Of a DNA stretch of 64,000 nucleotides, positions 46,084-54,149 are shown one piece after another. The position numbers and the translations under genes are program-made. Numbering within the stretch: the stretch's first letter is position 1; each line of letters starts with the position of its first letter. The DNA is taken from assembly GCF_020907245.1 (NCBI RefSeq), contig NZ_JAJJWH010000019.1:24518-88517 (forward strand), written 5' to 3'. A model generated the notes under the pieces. That model did not search any database and was not told the origin of the DNA. It saw nothing but the letters and a program-made list of their open reading frames with translations. This stretch comes from Pontibacter harenae. GTDB taxonomy: Bacteria; Bacteroidota; Bacteroidia; Cytophagales; Hymenobacteraceae.

Positions 46084-47202
46084 CTACCTTGCCAGTGCAT
46101 ACTGCGGCACACCCGAAAGGTGCTCCAGCCACTCCCCTTCTAGTGTAAGGTACCCTTTCATTAGATCTGATGTGAGGCAAGAATGAACTGGCAGGATGTA
46201 CATTAAATCACCTATCTCATACTTAGCAAACTGTTCAGGATTCGCCTTCACAATACCATGTTCCTGCGATAGCGAAACCAGCTTTATACCTTCGAGCGGA
46301 GCCGACCAACCCTTGCCGTTCAGCTCTACTACATTTCCAAAGCATACGCTGCCGTCCTCCTGCGGCAGTACATCTTTCGAAAAATGCACACTGCCACCAT
46401 AAATGATCAATTCATGCCGCTCTGGGTGCTTTGCTACCACAGGGCAGGCCATACAAACTGCAATATCATCGAAGGAGCAGGAGCCTATACGCTGCTGGGT
46501 CAGATCATAAAACACAAAATTTCCAGGCCGTATTTCATCAACGCCCGAAAGGTTTTCTACCACACTACACGATGGGGTATCACCGATAGACAACTGCAAA
46601 CCAGGAAAGCGCACAAAGTAACGTTCACGCAGCATCTGCAACAGGTAAACTGTCGTGCTGTGAATAGTTTGAATCGCTTTTGTATCTGTCTGCTTATAGG
46701 TGTGGCCGTCATGCACTAAAAAGCCGCTGAACATTAAGCTGTTACTAGCTTCGATGTTATTCAGAAGGTTATCAATGGTGGTATGATCATGAGGCAGCAC
46801 ACCAGTTCTACGGTAGCCTGCATCTACTTTCAGCCACACATTTACAGGAAACTGCAGTTGTTGCTGCAGCACTTCTAAAGTCTCGGTATTTACCACAAGC
46901 AGGTGAAGCTTTATTCGACCCGCCAGCTCATTTATAAGGTCTATTTCCAACAAGTTGGTAGGGAAAGCTACCAGAATATCAGTCCACCCTTGGTCGGCAA
47001 AGTATTTTGCCATACGCAACGAAGAAACCGTAATTGCCTCCACTCCAGTATCTTTAAACCATTCGCCAACCTGTGCCGACTGATGTGTTTTAAAGTGCGG
47101 ACGCAGCCTCACTCCATTCTGCTTCGCCTTCTTCGCCATTACTGCTATGTTTTGCAGACATTTCTGCTTATCCAGTAGCAATGTAGGTGCGGTTATCTTC
47201 AT
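46084..47202 (-). CDS. D-threonine aldolase-like PLP enzyme (alanine racemase N-terminal fold)
   Basis: From ATG 47202 (MKITAPTLLLDKQKC) it is 372 aa, typical for the D-TA family. Upstream in-frame ATGs add a non-conserved stretch. The PLP lysine is Lys38 in RPHFKTHQS; then FLVHDGHTY, LSIGDTPSCS and the C-terminal metal-binding region VLPQEDGSVC, LSQEHGIV and LPVHSCLTSDLM with the His/Cys pair. Family members cleave D-threonine to glycine and acetaldehyde or act on related D-3-hydroxy amino acids, using a divalent metal. Single gene, divergent from hemN. Confidence 0.88.
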   Translation of the reverse strand: MKITAPTLLLDKQKCLQNIAVMAKKAKQNGVRLRPHFKTHQSAQVGEWFKDTGVEAITVSSLRMAKYFADQGWTDILVAFPTNLLEIDLINELAGRIKLHLLVVNTETLEVLQQQLQFPVNVWLKVDAGYRRTGVLPHDHTTIDNLLNNIEASNSLMFSGFLVHDGHTYKQTDTKAIQTIHSTTVYLLQMLRERYFVRFPGLQLSIGDTPSCSVVENLSGVDEIRPGNFVFYDLTQQRIGSCSFDDIAVCMACPVVAKHPERHELIIYGGSVHFSKDVLPQEDGSVCFGNVVELNGKGWSAPLEGIKLVSLSQEHGIVKANPEQFAKYEIGDLMYILPVHSCLTSDLMKGYLTLEGEWLEHLSGVPQYALAR

Positions 47203-47383
47203 ATAATCTTCCGTTTCTTCTTCAATAATCATAAAGTTAAGGCACATCTGAGAAAGAACCATACAAATGTCATTTCTTGATGCCCTTAATACTGACTTAT
47301 GTCATTTCAGGCTGCAGCCAATGTTCGGACATTTGCAATGTGTAAAAGCACATTTTGTTTGTTTTGATTATAAATAAAAGAAC

Positions 47384-48756
47384 ATGGCCGCACCAGTTCA
47401 TACGCATACTTCAACTGAGCTTTTAGCTAAATACGACATTCCGTCGCCACGCTATACCAGTTATCCTACTGTACCTTTTTGGGATGAAAAGCCTCTGACG
47501 CAGGAGCGTTGGTTACTGCATGTGCAACAGGCATTTACGAAAACAAATGCTTCGGCTGGCATAAGCGTTTACGTGCACCTGCCATTTTGCGAGCAACTTT
47601 GCACGTACTGTGGCTGCAACAAACGCATCACCAAAAACCATGCGGTGGAAGAGCCCTATATGCAAGCCCTGCTGCAGGAGTGGGAACAGTACTTAGCCGT
47701 TTTTGAAGAAAAACCCCGTATAGCAGAGCTGCACCTGGGCGGCGGCACACCAACATTTTTTAGCGCAGAAAATCTGAAAACCTTGCTCCAAAAACTGCTG
47801 GAGAAAGTCGAGATAACAGAAGATGCTGCTTTCAGCGTAGAAGTTCACCCAAACAACACCAACGCAGAGCAACTGCAGGTGTTATTTGATTTAGGCTTCA
47901 GAAGACTGAGTGTCGGCATTCAGGACTTCGATCCGTGCGTGCAGTTTGTCATCAATCGTATACAAACCTTTGAGCAGACGAAGTATATCTTTGATGTGGC
48001 TCGTGAAATAGGCTATACTTCTATAAACGGTGACATTATCTATGGTTTGCCGCTTCAGACAGCGTACGCCACACAGTTGAGAAGGTAAAAGAACTACGCC
48101 CTGAGCGAATCGCATTTTACAGCTATGCCCACGTGCCTTGGAAAAGCAAAGCACAGCGCCGCTACTCTGACAAAGATTTACCAGAGCCCGCTGTAAAGCG
48201 TGGTTTGTATGAGCTCGGCAGAAATTTGCTCGAAGAGGCAGGTTACGTCGAAATTGGCCTTGACCACTTTGCCTTGCCTACTGATGAACTGTATGTTGCG
48301 TCGCAGAATGGTATGCTGCACCGTAATTTTATGGGCTACACACCACACCCAACGCAGTTACTGATCGGGTTGGGTGCCTCCAGTATTTCAGATACGGGAA
48401 CAGCTTTTATGCAAAACGTAAAAGAGGTTGAAGCTTACGAAGAAGCTATTCTTTCAAATACTTTACCGATCCTGAAAGGCCATGAACTGACAGATAAAGA
48501 TTTGCTCATCCGCCAGCACATTCTTAACCTAATGTGCCGCTTCGAAACCACTTGGGAGGCCTCTGAGCTGCCTAATTTAGTGGATGCACTAGTGCGCTTA
48601 TACCCTCTTGTAGACGACGGTTTAGTAGACTACGACCAAAGCCATATATACATTTTACCTGCTGGCAGGCCATTTGTACGCAACATAGCCATGTGCTTAG
48701 ACGCCCGCCTTTGGGAGAAGACACCTACTACGCCAGTTTTCAGTCGATCGGTGTAG
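47384..48756 (+). pseudogene. hemN: Oxygen-independent coproporphyrinogen III oxidase, frameshifted
   Basis: Radical-SAM enzyme that makes protoporphyrinogen IX anaerobically. The first frame (to 48088) carries SPRYTSYPTVPFWDE, the 4Fe-4S motif C-x3-C-x2-C as CEQLCTYCGCNKR, LHLGGGTPTFF and DIIYGLPLQTA, then derails into a stop. A second frame continues the protein exactly where it should: HTVEKVKELRPERIAFYSYAHVPW, then LPTDELYVASQNGMLHRNFMGYTPH and a normal end. One missing C near 48069-48070 (CCC read as CC, giving A-Y-A-H-T-V) restores about 457 aa, the usual length. It lies 141 bases upstream of hemJ. Sequencing error seems more likely than a genuine loss. Confidence 0.88.
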
Positions 48757-48762
48757 CAATAT

Positions 48763-48826
48763 AAGACACAAGACGCAGGACTTAAGACACAGGATAATTC
48801 AACTTGAGTCCTACGTCTTGTGTCTT
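48763..48826. repeat. Dispersed inverted repeat (20-bp arms)
   Basis: AAGACACAAGACGCAGGACT (48763-48782) pairs with 48807-48826, with one mismatch and a 24-base loop. Parts of the unit recur at 48784-48795 and at 19741-19761. It may double as the hemN terminator. Confidence 0.7.
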
Positions 48827-48872
48827 ACTTGCTACTTCTCCTAATTCCTGCGGCCTTTTCGTTTTTGAGGCG

Positions 48873-48880
48873 TACCTTTG
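48873..48880 (+). promoter_or_regulatory. Candidate -7 box (TACCTTTG) of hemJ
   Basis: Fits TAnnTTTG and lies 17 bases before the hemJ ATG at 48898, a normal spacing for this phylum. A clear -33 TTG at the ideal distance was not found. Confidence 0.5.
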
Positions 48881-48897
48881 TGCAAAACAAATAAGAG

Positions 48898-49431
48898 ATG
48901 GACAGCTTCTTTTACGTTAAGGCCTTACATATCATTTTTGTAGTAACCTGGTTTGCAGGCTTGTTCTACATTGTGCGTCTGTTCATCTATTTTGCCGAAG
49001 CCGAAGAAAAACCTGAGCCAGAACGTAGCATCTTACAGAAGCAGTTTTCACTTATGCAGAAGCGGCTCTGGTACGGCATCACCTGGCCCTCGGCGGTATT
49101 AACATTGATTTTTGGTGGCACCATGCTATACCTCTGGGGCTCCGTTCCGAGTTGGCTTGTCTGGAAGCTTTGCTTTGTTGCTGGGCTATACGTGTATCAT
49201 TTCCTTTGCCACCGCATTTTTAAGCAACAGCAGCAAGGTGTGCTAAAGTACAACTCCACCCACCTCCGCATCTGGAACGAAGTCGCCACGCTTTTCCTCA
49301 TCAGCATTGTATTCTTGGTGGTGCTCAAAAGCTCTTTAAGTATGCTTTGGGGAATTTTAGGACTGATTATCTTCTCAGCCATGCTGATGCTGGCAATCCG
49401 CATTTATAAAAGGTTAAGGGAAAAGAGTTAG
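48898..49431 (+). CDS. hemJ: HemJ/CopD-like protoporphyrinogen oxidase
   Basis: 177-aa inner-membrane protein with five helices. HemJ oxidises protoporphyrinogen IX to protoporphyrin IX in bacteria lacking HemG and HemY. Family features: KALHIIFVVTWFAGLFYIVRLFIYF with the conserved His near residue 11 that binds heme, QKRLWYGITWPS, a VWKLCFVAGLYVYHF helix with a further His, and LRIWNEVATLFLISIVFLVV. Adjacent to hemN, the gene for the preceding step, so the pair forms a small heme-synthesis unit; the candidate -7 box suggests it can also be expressed on its own. Confidence 0.9.
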   Translation: MDSFFYVKALHIIFVVTWFAGLFYIVRLFIYFAEAEEKPEPERSILQKQFSLMQKRLWYGITWPSAVLTLIFGGTMLYLWGSVPSWLVWKLCFVAGLYVYHFLCHRIFKQQQQGVLKYNSTHLRIWNEVATLFLISIVFLVVLKSSLSMLWGILGLIIFSAMLMLAIRIYKRLREKS

Positions 49432-49530
49432 AGAGTTGAGGAGTTAGAGATTTAAGAGTTGTACTACTTTGCTATAACTGACTCCAACCTTCTAACTTTT
49501 CAACCTTTTAACTTTTTAACTCATAATTCC

Positions 49531-49538
49531 TACCTTTG
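49531..49538 (+). promoter_or_regulatory. Candidate -7 box (TACCTTTG) at a start codon
   Basis: Lies only 4 bases before the ATG at 49543. If active, transcription would start at or inside the start codon and the mRNA would be leaderless. Confidence 0.4.
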
Positions 49539-49542
49539 TGCT

Positions 49543-50175
49543 ATGAAGCAACCAGAACTGAAAGCCAACGAGAGAGAACTGATTAGGCTGATTCGCTTTT
49601 TTAGCAAGCGAGCAGAGCTGCTGATGGAGGAGGGAACACTTAGTCCAGAACACGAGCAACTTATTACAGCTTGCCAGAACCTGGAAAATCAGTTGCTTTC
49701 ACATGCGTCTAATCGATCTGCTATTCTGGATAAACGCGAACGTCTAGAGCAGATAATAGTAGACAATGCTCAATGCCCCAAATGTGGCAAGGCTGAGATG
49801 CTGAAGAAGAACGGCACCACTACTAACGAATACGGCTGGCGCAGCAACACCTACCGCTGTCGCCGCTGTAACCTAATCTTCACATGGAACCGCCCAAACA
49901 ATCCTTGGGATATGGTGAAGTTCCTGGAGGTATACATTCAGGAGTTGGAACAAGGCCAGGAAACCCAGCAAAACGAGGAATTGCTTGCTCATACTGCAGA
50001 TGCCATTGTTCAGTTAAACGATAGTCTTTCCCGCTTAAGGCCTGTACTGGAAACTTCTGATGAAGAAGTAGTGGCTTTAGATGAAAAAGAGCGAGAGATG
50101 GACAAGATGATCCACCAGTTTAAGGCTTACCTCATGATTGAAAAGATCAAAATGGATACTTTTCAGGAGGAGTAA
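49543..50175 (+). CDS. Zinc-ribbon protein with flanking coiled coils
   Basis: 210 aa from ATG 49543 (MKQPELKANEREL). An earlier in-frame start at about 49459 runs through a low-complexity T/A-rich repeat and is unlikely. Residues 1-75 are helical and charged. A four-cysteine zinc ribbon follows: C-x2-C in QCPKCGKAEM and C-x2-C in YRCRRCNLIFTW, with a WRSNT strand between. The C-terminal 100 residues are again helical with heptads. No catalytic motif. Related proteins in Cytophagales are unnamed. Nucleic-acid or protein binding is plausible but not shown. Confidence 0.7.
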   Translation: MKQPELKANERELIRLIRFFSKRAELLMEEGTLSPEHEQLITACQNLENQLLSHASNRSAILDKRERLEQIIVDNAQCPKCGKAEMLKKNGTTTNEYGWRSNTYRCRRCNLIFTWNRPNNPWDMVKFLEVYIQELEQGQETQQNEELLAHTADAIVQLNDSLSRLRPVLETSDEEVVALDEKEREMDKMIHQFKAYLMIEKIKMDTFQEE

Positions 50176-50335
50176 GTTAGTTGTTTATTATTCGTTTATC
50201 GTTGTCCGTGTATTTTCTCATAGAGAACCATCAACAATATAGCTGAGGTTTCACGTATTAACTTAACACTTTACTTAGTACACGTGGAGATTTGCAACAG
50301 TAGAAATATTTTTTCCGAACAACGAATAACAAACA

Positions 50336-51247
50336 TCAAACTCCCTGCACTAGCCAATACCAGAAAGCAAGGGTTATAAAAGAAACAGGTATACCTATTC
50401 CAATCATCATGGTGGCAAGGCGTGGTTTTAAGCCATAGGCTGCAGCAACAATAGATGGGGTAATCATTGGTGCCATGGCAGCTTCCAGTATGCTGATCTG
50501 CACCACTTCTCCCCTTCCTTTGAACAGCACAACATACAGCAGGTAAATAACAGCAGGCGCTACGAGCAATTGAAAGACGAGTCCCACCAGCAGGAACTTC
50601 CAATGCTTGCTGCGTCGCTCCACTTTTAGCAGCATTCCCACCGATACCAGCGCCAGCGGAGTTACAGTGCTTCCAAGCCGCTCAAAAACCTCATTAAAAG
50701 TATCTGAAAAATGAAGCCCTAGCACATTCATCACCAAAGCCATTACAAATACAATAAAAGGCGGAAAGGTGAAGATTTTTTGGGCTATAACACTTGCGCT
50801 GGTTTGGCCCTTAGAGAAATAAGCGGCAACTGCTATACCTACCGTAGAAAGCACCACAAACGAACCGGGTTGATCTACTAATATGGCTGTTTTCAGTCCT
50901 TCTATACCATAAAGTGCCTCAATAACAGGAAAACCTACAAAAGAAGTATTGCCAAGCCCCGACATCAAAACCATACACCCAATTAACTTTCTGGACCAGC
51001 CATATATTTTGCCAAGGCTTATAAAGATCAAAGCTGATAATGCAAAACAAATCCAGGCCACGCCCACAGGCAACAGCACCGTAGAATCCAACTGAATTTC
51101 GGGGATGAAATTCAGCGTAAGTCCAGGTAAAGAAACGTAAATGATAAACTGGTTCAGCGCTACAGGTGTGTTGGCAGGAAAAGCTTTCACCCGCCGTAGC
51201 AGCAGCCCGATAAACAAGCATCCGAACAAAAGTATAAAGCTGCTCAT
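50336..51247 (-). CDS. AEC family transporter (auxin efflux carrier-like)
   Basis: 303-aa inner-membrane protein with ten predicted helices arranged as two five-helix halves. Typical AEC features: FLLFGCLFIGLLLRRVKAFP opening, PVALNQFIIYVSLPGLTL with the helix-breaking proline, LMSGLGNTSFVGFPVIEALYG, and in the second half a parallel LEAAMAPMITPSIVAAAYGL. The family exports organic acids such as malate; the substrate here is unknown. The gene is solitary on the minus strand. Confidence 0.88.
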   Translation of the reverse strand: MSSFILLFGCLFIGLLLRRVKAFPANTPVALNQFIIYVSLPGLTLNFIPEIQLDSTVLLPVGVAWICFALSALIFISLGKIYGWSRKLIGCMVLMSGLGNTSFVGFPVIEALYGIEGLKTAILVDQPGSFVVLSTVGIAVAAYFSKGQTSASVIAQKIFTFPPFIVFVMALVMNVLGLHFSDTFNEVFERLGSTVTPLALVSVGMLLKVERRSKHWKFLLVGLVFQLLVAPAVIYLLYVVLFKGRGEVVQISILEAAMAPMITPSIVAAAYGLKPRLATMMIGIGIPVSFITLAFWYWLVQGV

Positions 51248-51545
51248 GCAGAAAAAGCTTTAGTAGCGCAAAATATCCACCCAAAGATAGTAAAGCTTCT
51301 GCTATACCTATAGGTAACTGAGGCAGCAGGAACTGCTAAACTTATATAAGTCTTTAGTGATGAGAGGCTAAAAAGATCCCTTTACACGTTATTATGTGAG
51401 ATAGTGTGTATTACACATAATTATTTCCCCTGATTTACACTCAGCCAAATGTTTTGGCAAGGTATTTATTATAGATAAACTATATAAAAAACATTTGATC
51501 CGTCAGATGAGATAACGATACAGTCTACCTTATTTATCATGCATT
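51248..51545. other. Intergenic region between divergent genes
   Basis: About 300 bases, AT-rich, expected to hold both promoters. A stretch around 51351-51372 (TGATGAGAGGCTAAAAAG) resembles the short text-like repeats seen elsewhere in the window. Nothing else recognised. Confidence 0.4.
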
Positions 51546-52874
51546 ATGAGAGCTTTAAAAAACCTGTGGGTTTACAGTATTGCAGCAATGCTAGCGCTCA
51601 CATTGGCTATTCCTGAAAAGGCAGCCGCACAGCAAGGAGTACATATCTCCTTTCAAACTTTTTATGATGAACTGTCGCCTTATGGCCGATGGATTAATAC
51701 ACCTGCACATGGCTATGTGTGGCTACCAGATGCAGGGCGTGATTTCCAACCGTATGCATCCCGTGGCCATTGGGTAATGACGGAATATGGCCATACCTGG
51801 GTTTCTGATTATGACTGGGGATGGGCACCATTCCACTATGGCCGCTGGTACTACGACGATTTTTATGGATGGGCTTGGATACCTGGCACCGAATGGGGAC
51901 CAGCCTGGGTTGATTGGCGCTCTGGCAACGGATATTATGGCTGGGCACCGCTGGGACCGAATATACAAGTGAACGTAGTGGTAAAGATACCGCTGGCGCA
52001 CTGGGTGTTTGTGCCGCAACGCTACATCTGCAGCCCACGCATCTATACTTACTATGCTCCAAGAACACGTGTCACGAACATATACTATAATACGGTTATC
52101 ATTAACAATGTGTACCGCCACAACAACCGTGTGTATGCTGCCGGACCTAGAAGAGATGAAGTAGAAAGAGTGACGCGTAGGCGTGTGGATGTTTATAAGC
52201 TGGACCACACAGATAAGCCAGGCCGTTATGAGGCCAGAAACGGCGCTTTGAGGGTTTACAATCCTGATGTACGAGACAACAGACAAAACTCGTCTCGCCC
52301 GGCACGTGTTGTAGAAGCTGGCTCAAGTAACGGAGGTAATTATTCTGGCCGACCAGACCGTAATGCAGAAGACTTTCAAAGAAGTTCGCCTGGCTACCAA
52401 CAGGAGCGCAGGGCACAAAGCTACCCAGCTGATAGTAGAACAGGCTATAGCAGAGAAAGCCGAAGCGGCAGTAATGGTGAAGCCTATCCACAAAGGCCCT
52501 CCAGAACCGATAGGACATATGGCGCTCCTGATAACCGCCAACAGCAACAGGAAAGTACAGTAAACACACGTCAGCAACGACAGCCAGTGCAAGGGCCAAC
52601 TTACGAAAGGCCAACGCAGCGAACTCAAGAAAGCAGAGAACCTGCAACGCCAAGACAAGCGCCTGCACGAGTACAGCCGCAGCAGCAACGGGTGGAAAGG
52701 CCAATGCCGATCCAGCGAGAACAGTCAACACCAAGCGTTCAACGTGCTCCGCGTGAGCAGCAGGTTCAAAGAGCAGAGCGCCCGCAACGCGTGCAGCCTT
52801 CGCAAGAAAGGCAATCAAGCGAGCGTCAGCAACCTGAACGCAGCAGAGAAACACGCTCGCGCAGTAAAGATTAG
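51546..52874 (+). CDS. DUF6600-like exported protein with long Gln/Arg/Pro-rich tail
   Basis: 442 aa. Signal peptide 1-29 (LTLAIPEKAAAQ). Residues 30-160 are rich in Trp, Tyr and Gly and match the DUF6600 pattern: FYDELSPYGRWINTPAHGYVW, HWVMTEYGHTWVSDYDWGWAPFHYGRW, WAWIPGTEWGPAWVDWRSG and YYGWAPLGP. A short beta segment (IYYNTVIINNVYRHNN) follows. From about residue 215 to the end the protein is an R/Q/E/P/S-rich disordered tail. Cell-surface location and function are unknown; the Trp-rich part could bind carbohydrates. Followed by a clear terminator. Confidence 0.85.
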   Translation: MRALKNLWVYSIAAMLALTLAIPEKAAAQQGVHISFQTFYDELSPYGRWINTPAHGYVWLPDAGRDFQPYASRGHWVMTEYGHTWVSDYDWGWAPFHYGRWYYDDFYGWAWIPGTEWGPAWVDWRSGNGYYGWAPLGPNIQVNVVVKIPLAHWVFVPQRYICSPRIYTYYAPRTRVTNIYYNTVIINNVYRHNNRVYAAGPRRDEVERVTRRRVDVYKLDHTDKPGRYEARNGALRVYNPDVRDNRQNSSRPARVVEAGSSNGGNYSGRPDRNAEDFQRSSPGYQQERRAQSYPADSRTGYSRESRSGSNGEAYPQRPSRTDRTYGAPDNRQQQQESTVNTRQQRQPVQGPTYERPTQRTQESREPATPRQAPARVQPQQQRVERPMPIQREQSTPSVQRAPREQQVQRAERPQRVQPSQERQSSERQQPERSRETRSRSKD

Positions 52875-52899
52875 AGTAACATAGCAAAGTTTAGCTCCT

Positions 52900-52934
52900 A
52901 AAAAGCCGCATAACGTTCTGTTGTGCGGCTTTTT
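52900..52934 (+). terminator. Terminator of the DUF6600 gene, also usable on the minus strand
   Basis: 11-bp stem AAAAAGCCGCA (52900-52910) with TGCGGCTTTTT (52924-52934), a 13-base loop. T runs are found on both strands; the convergent gene ends at 52938. Confidence 0.82.
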
Positions 52935-52937
52935 CTT

Positions 52938-54025
52938 TTATTCGCGCCATACTTTACCATCGTTTCGGATATGCCACAAGCCTTTTCCATCTGCTGTGGC
53001 TGCTGTAATTTCGTATTGGCTTTGGGTATTCATAATCTGCGGTACAAAAGTATAATCAACTATAGCTTCAGGCTTCCAGACAAGATCTGCTAATGATGTG
53101 GTGTACCTTTTGTGCTGCTGGTGATAGTGCTTCTCAGCATAGTAGAGCTTTCTTAGCTCCCACTTAATTCTCTCGTCAGTAGCAAGTACAACTTTATCAG
53201 TTTTAGTGCCAGCTACGTTGTCTGAAAACTGCACAAAGCCCCAGGTGGCAGGCAGGTGCATATCCACCACGCCCTGCGGCGACCACACCCAATTATCTTC
53301 TGGGTATGCTTTGCCTGTATCTGGATTTAGTTTTTTTACATGCTGTCCATCCTTTACCTCTGTCTGCCACTCCACCCTGGAAAAGTTCAGGCGCCATTGC
53401 TCTCCGTGCTTAGGCTTACGACCCTCTGACGCACATTCTTTCAAAATATCCCACGGAAAAGCAATTTCCACTATCCACTTCTTATCCTTATCGTCAGGGT
53501 TGTTAAGTGTACCGTTTAACTGCACCCCCACCTGTACCCCACGAATATCCCAAGCGTTAATGGCAGGCCCTCCGTCGCGATAGGTTTTAGCCAGCAACAA
53601 ATCCCATACTGTGCCCAGCGCATTTACTTCAAACTCGTAGTAGTTCTGTGTATCGCCATCAGGGTCTATAAACACTTCGAAATCATTATCATAGAATATA
53701 ACAGATTCCCGCTCCGTAAGCGTAGCCCAAAGTTCTGGCTCCTCCATTTCTGCGGCTACATAAAAGTAGGTATCGTCCCAAAGCATTTTAGCACGGGTTC
53801 TGAAGCGCGGGTGTGGTCTAAGTGAACCTTCTATGTCTACAAAATCTGATGTCCAGGTTGCTTTTGCCCAAGCTTCTTTCTCTAGCTTGCCATCTATATG
53901 CAGCGGCTTTCCTGTTCGATAGCAAACGTAAACTCCGGTTTAAAAGGAAGCGAAGACTCCTGTGCAAAGCTAGCCAAGGGCAGTATATTCGATAACAGAC
54001 AGAGAAACCATTTTGAAAGCTTCAT
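52938..54025 (-). pseudogene. CBM9-like carbohydrate-binding protein, frameshifted
   Basis: The intact 3' frame (from 53786 inward) encodes the CBM9/DOMON-like fold: LWDDTYFYVAAEMEEPELWATL, FIDPDGDTQNYYEFEVNALGTVWDLLL, WIVEIAFPWDIL and RLNFSRVEWQ. Its true N-terminus lies upstream in another frame: ATG 54025 starts a signal peptide (MKLSKWFLCLLSNILPLASFAQ), then a break near 53930-53932, after which YVCYRTGKPLHIDGKLEKEAW continues in the correct frame into the main part. One missing T (TTTT read as TTT) rejoins them into about 362 aa. Exported, possibly polysaccharide-binding or a lipid-linked surface protein. Likely a sequencing deletion. Confidence 0.82.
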
Positions 54026-54149
54026 AGGAGCAGATGTGGTGAAGGTGGAAGTTATAAAAACTTTGCCATGATACTATGCTTGATAATAGCTAAGTGGCTA
54101 AGAGGCTAAACATATAAATAATTTCAGAGCCCCCATAACTTTCCTACTC

